From positions 241,461,101-241,525,100 of the forward strand of contig CM073590.1 in NCBI GenBank assembly GCA_037074705.1: a stretch of 64,000 nt of DNA. Direction: 5' to 3'. This document shows positions 20,860 through 31,929 of the stretch, piece after piece (within the stretch, counting starts at the first letter, position 1; each line of letters starts with the position of its first letter). Under the pieces are notes generated by a model that saw nothing but the letters and a program-made list of their open reading frames with translations, was not told where the DNA came from and searched no databases. The stretch comes from Zhengitettix transpicula. Taxonomy: Eukaryota > Arthropoda > Insecta > Orthoptera > Tetrigidae. A program made the position numbers and the translations under genes.

Positions 20860-21990
20860 CCATTATCTTCTTCTTCTTCGGCTTTTCCCCCTTTTATAGG
20901 TTTTCCGTCTTCATTTTCCATTTGTCTGTCTGTCGTTCCAATCTCCCTCTTCCAAATTCCTGTCCTCCATTATGGTTTTCACATGGGTTTCCCACTTTAA
21001 TCTGCGTCTGCCTCGTTTATTTTTTCCAGGAGGTGACCATTGGTTTAAATATTTCTTTTGGCCAATCTTCCAGTCTTTGTACCTGACCATACACCATTTA
21101 AGGGTTTGATTTTCAATCATTTTAACGACAGACGTGGTTACGTTCGTGTCTTTCCAAAGGAGCTCATTTCTAGTTTTTATCCTGTCTTGTTTTTTTTTAA
21201 CACTTCTCCTCAGATAATCGAATTATACTGTTCTAATTTTGGTCTTTTGTAATTCTGTCAGGTTCACTTCCAAAACATAGAATGTTCTGTATTTATGCTC
21301 TTATAAATTTTGATTTTTGTTTCCTTCGGTAAATTTTTATTCCAAATTATTCCGTGTAAACTCTTGGTATCCTTGTTTGACATTCCAATTTTAGTTTGTA
21401 TATCTCTATATTCACATGTTCCTCTACATTTGTAATTATTGTCCCCTCAAGTATTTAAAAAATTTCACAATTATTTATTTTTCCTGTTTCGAGTGTTATG
21501 TCTTCTACATCTTTTCCTAAACACATGTATTCTGTGTATTTATGTTCAGTCCCCATCTTTTATATTTTTCCATGAGCTTATTTATCTTGTCCTCTTCATA
21601 TCCTGCAAATATTACCCTGAACAACAGTGGATGTAGTATCCTGTCTCCCACAGGAACGCCCATTCCAGAACATTTTTTATACCATAAATTAAGGGCCTGA
21701 TCTAAATAAATATTAAAAAAGTATCTGAGAAAGGCTGCTTAATTCACTGTGAATTCTTCTGTTAGTTTATTCTGTATTTTAACTATGGCTTTTGTATTAT
21801 TATAGATTCAATATTAATCCATTTATCGTGGATATTGACATTTCTCATAGCCGACCTTAACAGATGTCGAGGGATACTATCGTAAGCCTTTTTCTAAATC
21901 GATAAAAGCCATATGTAGTTGTTTGATGTTTAATTAGCATCTTACCAGTATAAAATTTTTAAATAAATGAATAGAAGAAGACAGTGTCGA
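20860..21990 (-). pseudogene. LINE reverse transcriptase, long degraded copy
   Basis: On the minus strand, about 21910-21870 reads HMAFIDLEK and, after a one-base shift, AYDSIPRHLLRSA. This is reverse transcriptase motif A (F-I-D-x-x-K-A-[FY]-D-S). About 21660-21600 reads MGVPVGDRILHPLLF, the motif B region (usually Q-G-x-x-x-S-P-x-L-F). About 21560-21500 reads KYKRWGLNINT, then CLGKDVED-like residues. The end (21120-20911) carries KRGRRRLKWETHVKTIMEDR. The YxDD motif region is not readable. Many stops and shifts show it is dead. It belongs to a different subfamily from the 5-9 kb copies. Confidence 0.8.
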
Positions 21991-22558
21991 AGAACGTTAA
22001 TTATAAGACACAGGATCGTAATGAAAAAATATTCCAAGGAACAGAATTACCATTTTTTTTATGCTTCCGAGGAAAATCGGAAGGGAAAAATTCTTTTTCG
22101 TTCGTAAAGTTTTGAGAACTAATTTACAGAATACAGTTGTTACGGTCACCCGAAATGAACCCACGCAGTTTCATTCCTTTTCAGAGTATCTGATGTGCTG
22201 TGGCGATAAGGAAAAAACACAGGGAGAGAGAGGCTGCTGTAGGGGTGGTTGCATCACATCGCCCCTTACCACCAAGATAATGCTGGGGGGGGGGGGGGAA
22301 GAACATGGAGAGAACAGAAGAGGAGGTGGTTTCGGGTGTTAAAAGTTGGAGCAAGGTTGGGTGTGTGTGTGTGTGTGTGTGTGTGTGAGTGCTAATTAGC
22401 CATCTGACACGGCGTGTGGTTCCGGTGGAAAAAAAAAAAAGAACCTCCGTAGCGGCCTTTTGTATGCAAAGTTGCGACACTCCTGAGGTCCGGCCTGCCT
22501 CTTATCTTAATTGCAATGTTGCTGAGATTTATGTTGGTCGACGCCGGCCGATATCTGC

Positions 22559-22591
<33 letters not shown>

Positions 22592-22939
22592 TGAGAGAAT
22601 GGATAGTGTAGAGAAGTAGACGAGAGAGAGAGACAGAGGAGAGAGAGAGAGAGAAAGCAGCACCACCACCACCGTTTCGTGCCAACGACATTTGTCAGTG
22701 TCTGCATAAGCACAGCCGTGAATAGTAACACTTGTGCGTCTCTTTCTGCGGTAATCTGATTAAATCCTTGTCCTTGCTGCGACAGATGCTCTTGTCGCCA
22801 TAGAATTTTTGAGGACACGGTCAATGGTCCTGCTGAAAGACACTTCCATAAGCGAAATAAATATCAAACTAAAAGGAATTATTCCAGCGACAGGTGGAGA
22901 GAAAATCAAAAAAAAATCCTACCTTTCAGTTGAGAACTG

Positions 22940-22970
<31 letters not shown>

Positions 22971-23710
22971 GCGCTGTGACTGCATGTAATTAGTCCTGAT
23001 AAATGCGTCTAATATTTATTATAACGAACCCAGATAAGTATCAACAGGAGGGGAAGAAAGATTAATGTCTCTGGACGAAATTTATGTGTCGTGTGTATTT
23101 TTTTTTTTGCAAATCGCCATCATATTGATAAATACTCAACAAGGTGTTTATCGATCAATCTGCAACACTTTGTCTTGCGAAGGAAGCAATGTTTCAATTG
23201 GGAATGGAAGCTTCGGTATTGAAGAATAATGTCCACGTCAGTTTAAGTAAGAAAACAACAAGGAGAAGAAAAAAACAATGCATGTGAATAATTAAGGAAA
23301 CATTTACGTAACGTTTCGTGCAACCTTTTTTTTTAACTTCTTTCCTTCAGGTGTGGTCAAGGATTATGATGCGGGTAATTGAAGTTCTTGAAAAATGAAT
23401 GAATGGTGAAAAAACCTTTAAAATATTTCCTTGCTTCATCTTTCTTTCACACAAAGGTGACAATTATAAATAATCTGATAATCAATTAAATATTAAAAAC
23501 AGCAGCTTGTTAATCAGAAAAAAAAATTATTATCCTTTTTTAAACAATAATAGTTAACAGACTTCATGATTGTTTTTCAGTTATCTAAAGAGTAAGCTAA
23601 TAAGTAAAGAAAATGGATACCTATATCTTTTTTTTGTTGTTGTAAACAAAACTTATGGTTAATCCTGTGTTTCATGTTGATTATAATTTGTAGATGTTGC
23701 CAGGTTTCCC
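21991..23710. other. Intergenic DNA with a dense microsatellite cluster
   Basis: Contains a poly(G) tract at about 22285-22298, (TG)n at about 22357-22387, poly(A) at 22430-22440, (CA)n at about 22559-22586, (GA)n at about 22622-22655 and (CA)n at about 22942-22970. Four dinucleotide tracts fall within about 620 bp. Frames crossing them (22061-22824) are artefacts of the repeats. Confidence 0.7.
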
Positions 23711-24316
23711 CTTTTTTTTAGGGGTTACCTACCACATGAGGGTAATTCACATGGTGGCAACTCCCCTTTAATAGCATACGAAGGGGATTTGAAATGGGGG
23801 ATGCGAAAGGGTAGAGGAAGGTAGCCAAGGGTTAACTAGGGTCCCCCGGGGTGTAGTTTAAGGATGCTACCCGGAATTTCGCCTAAAAGTGATGCAGGGA
23901 AAACCCTAGAAAAACCTGCATCAGGTAGGTCGGGCATTTGGTACTTGTCCCACGCCCTTCCGATGGCGGGAGAGGGGTTTGCTGTGGGGTCGCAGCATTA
24001 CCTTCTCCGTGCCTCGACTAGTTTAGGAGGCAGCTGGCCGACTATTCCAATAGGAATGGCGGACAACTCTTACGGTATGCCCCAAGGTCTGCGACCCCGG
24101 AACTATACACCTCTCAAAGCAGGTTTTTCTAAGGTTTTCCCTGCATTTCTTTAGGCAAATGCCGGGTAGGATCCTTAAAATATAGCCTGGGGGCCCTAGT
24201 TAACCCTTGGCTACCTTTCTCTACCCTTCCGCATCCCCCTTTCAAATCCCTTCCTATGCTATTAAAAGGGGAGTTGCCCAATGTGGATCACCCTCATGTA
24301 GCCTGTTGCCCTAAAA
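23711..24316. mobile_element. R560 retroposon pair, antisense long plus sense short, head to head
   Basis: The antisense copy at about 23711-24119 runs from the T-rich 3' end to ACACCTCTCAAA. It is fused directly to a sense 3' end from CAGGTTTTTCTAAGG to GCCTGTTGCCCTAAAAA (about 24120-24316). The second arm is complementary to the first 200 bp, so the whole folds back, as at 613-1018. The plus frame 23864-24154 only translates the junction. Confidence 0.85.
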
Positions 24317-25454
24317 ATAATAATAAAAAAAGGCTTTAAGACCAAAAGGTCCTCATTTTACCAATGATTGACCATGAATTCTCGATACGAAGCAAATCTT
24401 CACCCAGGGAGCCATTTAGTTTGATTCTGCGAGAAGAAACAATCGCTTGGTGATAAATGAAGCGAATACTGAGGCACTTGGACGCAGTTTACAGATTTTT
24501 CAGGAACTACTAAGGACGTGTTAGGAGAGGAATTTAATCTTGCAGAATCAAATTGTGACGAATATTTTGCTTCTACTCAAAAAGTGATGTGTTTTTCTTT
24601 GTCAGAGTTGGTGAAAAGGTTTGTCAACTGAAGGCTGGGAAAGCGATTGACCTAAGTATAGAGGAGACCGTGTTAAATAATAATAGAAATTTAGAGAACT
24701 TGTTTGTCCCCTGACTGGCTGAGAACTTCTCGAACCAGCCTCGTTACAAGCCGGAGGTTTAATTTTTCCAGCCCAGGCCATCCATGATGAGGTTGTTCCC
24801 CCTTTTCCTTCGCATCGGCGTGACTGAATGAATATCAAGCAACGTGACCACCTCACGTGAAGAGAAAGTATTATTCTGCGGGTAATCTTCTTTTAATTAC
24901 TTCCAAGCTCATAGAAGGATAAAAACCAACAGACAGCGTCCCGACCGAAGCTTTGTAATTCTCTTTTTCTAGCAAGTATCTCTACGTTCCTCTTTTTTTT
25001 TACCCCTCCTCGTCTTTCCTTCAAGGTAAAGTAGAAAGTTATAAATGGCACTCATCAAGTATCGTGCGAATTAATTACCGAGGTAATAAACGGTAATTAG
25101 GATCTCGTGTGGTGCGGAGGAGAAGGGAGGTTGTTATTACAGCTGCTAATGTAAATAGTCCATTTACATTCTGAAAGCGTTAACGTGTCGACTTGTTAAT
25201 GCTAATAATCGTGTCCTACAACGGTAACAACTATCGCCGGCTTAATGACGCCTAGACCAGTATTCCACACACCGCACCTCGGTCGCCATCTTAAACACGT
25301 TGGAAGAGGCGAGGAAATTAAATCTTATTACCTTGTACCGTGGATCGCTTTTACTAGAGATGTGGAGGCGACACGATACTCTTGCGATGCTGTAAAAGAA
25401 TGGACTCAACTAGTCCGCTTCTCATGTTTTTCTCTCGTAATTGTAAGTAAGAGC
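24317..25454. other. Intergenic DNA, no gene seen
   Basis: Nothing matching a family. The minus frame 24602-24856 has no domain signature. Confidence 0.55.
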
Positions 25455-25700
25455 AGGATGCAAACCCCTCTTCTGGCATCGGACCCCGACCTACTGGACG
25501 CAAGGTTTTTTCTAGGGTTTTCCCTGCATCACTTTTAGGCGAATTGCCGGGTAGGATCCTTAAACTATATCCCCGGGGCCCTTGTTAACCCTTGGTTACC
25601 TTGCTCTACCTTTCCGCATCCCCCCTTTCAGTCCGTTTCCTAAGATATCAGAGGGAAGTTGCCACAATGTGGATTACCCTGTACATAACCTGGCTACACT
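25455..25700 (+). mobile_element. R560 retroposon, second 3' type, internally deleted
   Basis: ATGCAAACCCCTCTTCTGGC and GACCCCGACCTACTGGACGC are a shortened version of the middle of the element. It continues from GGTTTTTTCTAGGGTTTTCC to GTACATAACCTGGCTACAC, the non-poly(A) terminus. Confidence 0.75.
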
Positions 25701-26493
25701 TTCTTCTTCTCCGTTAATGCAACAAATTCAAATGAATTTGGTTCTTAGTTTGTATTCGTCTTTAAATGGTTTGTGTTATTTTCTTGTGTTTCATTTATTA
25801 AAGTATTCTTCCTCTCCCGTCTTTTACAATATATATATATATATATATATAGTTATAAACACCTGATATTAATTAAAAACAAAAAAAATTAATTAAAATT
25901 GGAATGATAATTAGCCACACGTTGAAGACGTCGAATATATAATGATTAAAAAGGTGGTTTTAAATCATAGGAATAATTAACAACATTTATTTTAAGATTT
26001 GAATTAAAAATTTATTGTTGTTGATGACTTTACCATTTACAAGACCTACATCGCATCTCTTATCTCAGGGTCACTACTGGGTTTGATAATTAGGACAAAA
26101 CCAATGTATAAACTGGCAATTAACAATTCAAATATAAAAAGTCAACCTAAAACAATATCAAGATAAGTGAAAAGAAAATTGAACGAAATCTGACTCTACC
26201 TTTTTAATTATCGTTTAGAAATTTGTATCTAAGTTTTGTTACTCACGGACCGTCTGTCTGGTACCAGATCTCTCTCTTGTATCTTCAACACTACCACACT
26301 AAAAGGCCATTTAGTTACACTGACTCTACACTTCATTGAAATTTTTAATACACACGATTTAAATACTCGTCCTCTGCTTTCTGGAACCTCGGATGAGCCG
26401 CCCCCTTTGGTCTGCTAGTGGATGCAGGTCTCCTCTATGCGATAATTGTTCAATCAGCGTGAAGCAACCATTTGCTTCACCGTGTGAAAATTA
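25701..26493. repeat. Spacer with repeat G, copy 2 (about 26000-26420)
   Basis: An (AT)n run lies at about 25831-25851. At 26085-26440 the ordered blocks CTGGGTTTGATAATTAGGAC, GAACGAAATCTGACTC, GTTACTCACGGACCGTCTGT and CTGGTACCAG parallel 1123-1340. CCTCGGATGAGCC here parallels CTCGGATGATCC at 1451. Class unknown, no coding. Confidence 0.45.
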
Positions 26494-26533
26494 TTATGTG
26501 GATTACCCTCAAGTAGCCTGTTGCCATAAAAAA
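26494..26533 (+). mobile_element. R560 retroposon tail, 40 bp
   Basis: TATGTGGATTACCCTCAAGT, AGCCTGTTGCCATAAAAAA. It is followed at 26534 by AGTGGTGTTGTGAT, the same 14 bp that is the target-site duplication of the copy at 36825-37353. This junction is therefore a copy of that insertion junction. Confidence 0.85.
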
Positions 26534-26850
26534 AGTGGTGTTGTGATATCGACGTAGGGGGTCGAAGAAATAGGAAAGAGAAAGAGTTTAGGACATCGGT
26601 AACGTGGGTGTTCGCCGCACCTGAGTGACGGTCGAGAATCTGCCATCGGACGGTTTGATAATAAGAGGAACGCTGACTAACGTTTATTTATATTAAAGCA
26701 GTCAACGGTAAAGTAGAAGATAGGAAAGAATGAAAGAAGGACTAGAACATAGGGTAGCTCCAAGAGGGAAGATGCACTGCTGTATCAGAACTAAAGTAAC
26801 AAAGCGGTGGACGAAGGGTTGAACAGAGGGTACGATTATACCACCTCTTC
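26534..26850 (+). repeat. Repeat C, copy 1 (follows an R560 tail)
   Basis: From AGTGGTGTTGTGATATCGAC through GGTTGAACAGAGGG to about 26850, it matches 37354-37672 with few differences and in the same position relative to an R560 tail. Contains TCGGACGGTTTGATAATAAG and ATGCACTGCTGTATCAGAAC. No coding or class is recognisable. Confidence 0.75.
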
Positions 26851-27011
26851 GCCATTCGTACTTTATATCTGCAAAGTTTACTGTTTGTTGCTCTAGGTGA
26901 ACTGAACTGTATTAAATCTCCCCGTTGACTTTTAACTGTTTCATCTCTCGTACGCAGATTTTAGACTCCTTCACCTTTCAATCGCCGATTCCAGACTGCC
27001 GTTCTCATACT

Positions 27012-27129
27012 CCGAGGGGTTTTCTCTCGCAGGCAGAACCTTTTAGGAGATATACGAAGGGGCTGCCTTTGGGTATGCCTTTTCCTCTCCGTTTTTGAAC
27101 TAAGGTTCCCACAAGCCGAGGCACCTCGG
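27012..27129 (+). mobile_element. R560 retroposon, 5' part only
   Basis: TTTTCTCTCGCAGGCAGAACC to AAGCCGAGGCACCTCGG, i.e. the first 120 bp in sense orientation. It stops inside the GCCGAGGCACCTCGGC hairpin and joins HelA sequence at GTTTCTCACCCC. Losing the 3' end but keeping the 5' end is unusual for a retroposon and points to deletion or recombination. Confidence 0.8.
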
Positions 27130-27292
27130 GGTTTCTCACCCCCCCCCCCCCCACAGTACGTTTTTCGTGTTTTGAAGAATTTGTGTACCAAGTTTCGTTG
27201 CAATCTGTCCACGCGGCCAATTTGTATACAGATTAACGTTAATACATGCATTCATACAAATATATGTCCAATTTTTTATTATATAGAAGATT
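27130..27292 (-). mobile_element. HelA Helitron 5' fragment
   Basis: On the plus strand GGTTTCTCACCC, a poly(C) tract, ACAGTACGTTTTTCGTG, CAATCTGTCCACGCG, TTAACGTTAATACATGCAT and TTTTTTATTATATAGA. This is the left 165 bp of HelA in reverse, ending at its TCTATATAATA start. Confidence 0.75.
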
Positions 27293-27370
27293 TATAGAGT
27301 TACATGCGAAGTGACTTAAACAATTATGAAACAATTTAAACTACTCACTTGAAAGTTTTTACTTAATTTC

Positions 27371-27951
27371 TTTTTCTTAGGTCAACAGGCTACATGAGGG
27401 TAATCCACATGGTGGCAACTCCCCTTTAATAGCATATTAAGGGATTTGAAAGGGGGGATGCGGAAGGGTGGAGGAAGGTAGCCAAGGGTTAACTAGGGTA
27501 CCCCCGGGCTATGGTTTAAGGATTCTACCCGGCAATTCGCCTAAAAGTGATGCAGGGAAAACCCTAGAAAAACCTGCATCAGGTAGGTCGGGCATTGGGT
27601 ACTTGTCCCACACCCTTTCGATAGCGGGAGAGGAGTTTGCTGTGGGGACGCAGCATTCCCTTCTCCGTGCTTCGACCAGTATAGGAGGCAGCTGGCCGAC
27701 TATTCCAATGGGAATAGCGGACAACTCTTACCGTATGCCCAAGGTCTGCGACCCCGGAACATACACCTCTCAGAACAGGCCGAGGTGCCTCGGCTTGTGG
27801 GAACCTTAGTTCAAAAACGGAGAAGAAAAGGCATACTCAAAGGTAGCCTCTTCGTATCTCTCCTAAAAGGTTCTGCCTGCGAGAGAAAATCCCTCGCAGG
27901 TTACCTACTCTCGCAGGCATTATTACCCCCTTCCGATGGCGGGAGAGTTTT
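27371..27951 (-). mobile_element. R560 retroposon, full length, antisense
   Basis: Runs from TTTTTCTTAGGTCAACAGGC to two CTCTCGCAGG hairpin modules at about 27875-27920, then a detached scrap CCCCTTCCGATGGCGGGAG (27931-27949) from the middle of the element. The frame 27468-27809 (113 residues) runs in the antisense direction through the GC-rich body and is not considered coding. Confidence 0.85.
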
Positions 27952-27954
27952 GAA

Positions 27955-28218
27955 TTTATAAATCAGTTAATGACATTTTAACTGACACTTTATTTTTTAT
28001 TTATAGCGGTTACGACGTTTCGACACGTGTTCGTATCTTCCTCAGGGAATTATCCTGAAGAAAAGATATTTGCAAATGATTAACAAATGGACTAATTACA
28101 CAAAAGTAAGATTTTAGGATAATACCTGAAGAAGATACGGACACGTATCGAAACGTCGTAACCGCTATAAATAAAAAATAAAGTGTCAGTTAAAAGGTCA
28201 TTAACTGATTTAGTGTTT
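27955..28218. repeat. Fold-back element with two hammerhead-ribozyme-like arms
   Basis: Inverted repeat arms of about 92 bp (TCAGTTAATGAC...AACTGACACTTTATTTTTTA...GGTTACGACGTTTCGA) flank about 70 bp. The plus-strand arm at 28126-28160 reads CTGAAGA, A, stem GATAC (28134-28138), loop GGACAC (28139-28144), GTATC (28145-28149), GAAAC, GTC, then GTA which can pair with UAC just before CTGA, and CUA/UAG further out. The minus-strand arm has the same core with one wobble in the stem. The layout fits a type I hammerhead with minimal helix III, apart from one extra A after the CTGAAGA box. Confidence 0.7.
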
Positions 28219-29810
28219 TCATTTGCACAGAAGCAATTATAACATTTTATTTAAGATGTCTTTTGAATATTTTTTTTACTTTGCTATATACAAATTTAAA
28301 TTTGCAGTGTATTTTCAATTCTGAAAGTGGAGCCGTTGAGCTGAGGTTGAGTTTATAGTTTGAAGGAAAAAAACTGATTGAAACAACTTTACGGTGTTAT
28401 ATTTTCGTTTGGTTTTTACTTTCCTGACACCATGAGCTGACTTAATTGCCATTATCATAAATTTTTCCCTTCATTTTTCGAGCCCACCGTTGTCCTTAGA
28501 GATCCTCACTTACGCTACTGTGTTTTTCTTACGACAAAGTCACGCTGGGAGGTCACGTGTTAAAATACCTCCTCCACCCTCACGAGAGAAACACCAGCTG
28601 CAGCACGTCATTACCTGCAAATATGAGAACTGGCGGACGGATGTCCCTCGTGATTGATGGGCTCAGTGAACCTGCTGCATCTGGGAAGGTTAGACTTTCG
28701 CAGACTCGGCAACGATGACGAAACGAGCCACGACGCAACGTTTAAAAACAAACAGACCAAAAGTAAAAATTTTTAAAAAAAATGTTAAAACCCTCTCCGC
28801 CGACACCGCAATTCGTAAGCTGTATATAAAGACCCTGCCGAACTTTCACGTGTCGTGACCGAGGTGTCTTGATGGGGGAAAGATTAGGCCTGCTAAATTA
28901 CGCATTGAAAACCGACGGAAAATGCCAAATCCTGCAGGTGGGCCTCCCCGCATTACGTCATCGCCTTTGTGACGGGGGGGGGGGGGGGGGGTCTCACCTT
29001 ACCGTAATCGATTTACCTGAGTCATTTACTAAGAGTCGTTACGTCCAACCTTCCAGGTCGTAGACGATTAATCCTCTAGCATAAATCAATAGAACGATTA
29101 ACCAACAACATCTCATTAGTAACCAACTTGTCCACTAATTTAATATACATGTACAGAGACACGACATTAATTTACAAACACAAAAGTATCCCGTTTCCTG
29201 ACGGATCTACAGAACATTTGTTTCGGGGGGTGGAGGGGGTGGAGGGGGATGGGGAAAACCGACGTTTTCACACGAGTCTTATCTCAGTGTCCCATGGGGT
29301 AATTCTTTTTCTTATCAAAATCGTCGAGCCAACAGTTTTGCCACTAGCACAAATAGAAAGTCACAGTACCTTTTCTGAGGGCTTCGTGACGTCAGCAGAC
29401 TCGTCGGGATCCAGAGGCCTGATGACGTCACGTGCGACGCCCTGGTTCGTCACAACAACAACCAGATATTTTCTCCGTTAACATGTAAAAGAAGATTAAA
29501 TACAGTTTGTTTAAAATAATGCAACACACAAGTAAATTACGCGATGCTCAGAGACGCCGTTCGTTACGTTAACGTAAATTGTATTGCAATATTGTTGCGA
29601 TCTTTGAAGATAAATACAAGGTCAAACAGTATAAGAACAAGAATATTAATTAGACGGATCACAGAATTCATTTGAGTTAAATGTGACTACGAGGAGTCTT
29701 ACTACTGACTACTAGACGCTATACAATGTAATACCGCCATATTCCTCGCCTCCCGCAGCCGCTGCCATGTCTCATCTCTGCGATAACAAACAACAAGCAA
29801 ATCTTCCTGA
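28219..29810. other. Intergenic DNA, no gene seen
   Basis: Holds a poly(G) tract at about 28975-28990. The plus frames at 28869-29063 and 29128-29481 contain no recognisable domain. Confidence 0.55.
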
Positions 29811-30331
29811 CCAGCGAGAGGATTTCTCGCAGGTGAACCTTCCCAGAGAGCTCTGGCGGGGGCTACCTTTGGGGATGCTCTCACATCTCTCTGGTTTTTT
29901 TGAACTAAGGTTCCCACAAGCCGAGGCACCTCGGCCTGTTTTGAGAGGTGTATGTTCCTGGGGTCACAGACCTTGGGCATACGGTAAGAGTTGTTCACTA
30001 TTCCCATTGGAATAGTCGGCCAGCTGCCTCCTAAACTGGTCGTGGCACGGAGAAGTGAATGCTGCGTCCCCACAGCAAACTCCTCCCCCGCTATCGGAAG
30101 GGCGTGGGACAAGTACCCAATGCCCGACCTACCTGATGCAGGTTTTACTAGGGTTTTCACCTGCATTTCTTTAGGCGAATGCCAGGTAGGATCCTTAAAA
30201 TATAGCCCGGGGGTCCTAGTTAACCCTTGGCTACCTTCCACAACCCCCTTTCAAATCCCTTCCTATGCTATTAAAGGGGAGTTGCCACTATGTGGATTAC
30301 CCTCATGTAGCCTCTTGCCCAAAAAAAAAAA
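29811..30331 (+). mobile_element. R560 retroposon, full length, sense, poly(A)
   Basis: Starts CCAGCGAGAGGATTTCTCG, passes through the GCCGAGGCACCTCGGC palindrome and ends GCCTCTTGCCC plus 12 A. AAATCTTC occurs just before the start (about 29799) and directly after the poly(A) (about 30330), a possible short target-site duplication. Two opposing frames (minus 29702-30241, plus 29991-30347) are both open here, which argues that openness reflects base composition. Confidence 0.85.
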
Positions 30332-30370
30332 ATCTTCTTATAAATAAAGCAGAGCGTTTTTTTTATCTTA

Positions 30371-30919
30371 TCTTATAAATAAAAATGAGTGTATGCATGT
30401 ATGTATGTATATATATATTAGTATGTTCCTTATACAAATCTACACCGGTGGAGCAAATTTCGTTAACGTGTTCTTTGCGACCAGAAAAAAAAACTATCGG
30501 GGTGATACGCGGCTACCCCCCCCCCCCAGAAGCCGACGGTGGGATTTGGCAGTGATGAGAGTGGGGGGGGGGCGGGGAGAGAAAATTTCAAACATGCTAA
30601 CCAGCCGATTTTTGCGTCAAATCAATATAATTTGGGATCAATAGCATTCATAAAATTTCACTACATGTTATCTGCGTATAATTCCAACTTATTTTAGGCA
30701 TGGGAGTGATGCACCCCTTAAGGGTTGGGGGAGAGTGGCATTACATGAAATTACGCAAACATTCGAGTTTCGAGTCGAATCCGAACTTATATTTGTCACT
30801 GTGTTTATTTATGACATTTAACTAATTTATATGAAAATAACTCAAAAGCAATCGAGATTGGAGTCAAATTCGGGGTTAGAGATATACGACATGTCGGGAA
30901 ACGCCGGGCACCCAGCTAG
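30371..30919 (+). mobile_element. HelB Helitron, complete, non-autonomous
   Basis: Begins TCTTATAAATAAAAATGAGT and ends GGGAAACGCCGGGCACCCAG-CTAG with T at 30920. A precedes TC at 30370, so the element sits between A and T as Helitrons do. Inside are GCGACCAGAAAAAA, GGGATTTGGCAGTG, GGCATGGGAGTGATGCACC and GCAATCGAGATTGGAGTCAA. There is no Rep/helicase coding. Confidence 0.8.
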
Positions 30920-31929
30920 TATATATATATATATATATTTGTATGTACCTTATACAAATTTACACCGATGGGGAAAATTTCACCAAGTTTCGTACACGTG
31001 TTTTTTGCGACCAGGAAACAAACACTGTCGGAGTGAGACGCGTCTACCACCTCAGAAGCGGGGGTGAAAATATTTAAACATGCTAAAACAGCCGGTATTT
31101 GAGTCGGATAAATATTTTTAAGGGTCAACGATATTGATAGTGTTTCTACCGATGTTATGCGAGTATAATTTCAACCCTTTACAGCATGGGAAAGGAGCGC
31201 CGATAGGGGTGGGGGTGGACGGGCGTTACAAGTTAATAACGCGAATACAACCGAGATTGGAGTCAAATCCAGGGTAACGACTGTCGGTGAGTTTAATTGT
31301 GACATTCAATTGGCCATTTAATCCCCAGGGGTGGGGGTGGACGGGTATGGAATTTTTCAAACATGTTAAATGGTCGATATTTGCTTTGAATAAATAATTA
31401 TCAGGGTCAATTACGTTGATAGTATTTCTATCAATGTTTTTTTTTGTAAATTTCAACCCCTTTCGGCATGAGAGGGAAGCACCCTTAGGGATGAGTGGAC
31501 GGGAGTTGAAACATCCAAAATATTAGAGTCGGTCAAAGAGACCGACAGTGTTTCTACCGATGGTATCTGTATAAAAATCAACCCTTTACGGAATGGGAAA
31601 GGAGCAACCTTAGGGGTGCCGGTGGACGGGCGGTACAAGAAAATAACGCGAATACAACCGAGATTGGAGTCAAATCCGTGGTTATAGGTGGCTCTGAGTG
31701 TAATTATGACATTCAACTGGCCATTTAACCTTCAAGGGCGGCTACAGTTTGGGGTGGAAATTTTAAAGCATGCAATTGAATATTTGCTTTTAATAATTAT
31801 AGTTATAATTAATTAGATTGATAATATTTATACGAGTTTATTTGTGTATAAATTCAACCCCTTTCGATGTGGGAGGGGAGCACGGGTAAGGGTGGGGGGT
31901 TACATAAAATTAACTGAGAGAATAAGAAG
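30920..31929 (+). mobile_element. HelB Helitron, head to tail with the previous one, 3' truncated
   Basis: After a (TA)n run it resumes TTTGTATGTACCTTATACAA, as in the preceding copy, then carries repeated modules: GTCGATATTTGC, TTCAACCCCTTTCGGCATG, CACCCTTAGGG, CAACCGAGATTGGAGTCAAA and GACATTCAACTGGCCATTTAA each occur two or three times (about 31080, 31250, 31375, 31460, 31650, 31860). The end is cut by the R560 copy at 31930. Confidence 0.75.

Noticed and set aside
29702..30241. The 179-residue minus-strand frame, the longest in the window.
   Set aside because: It runs antisense through a full-length R560 copy into its flank and has no relative other than R560 DNA.
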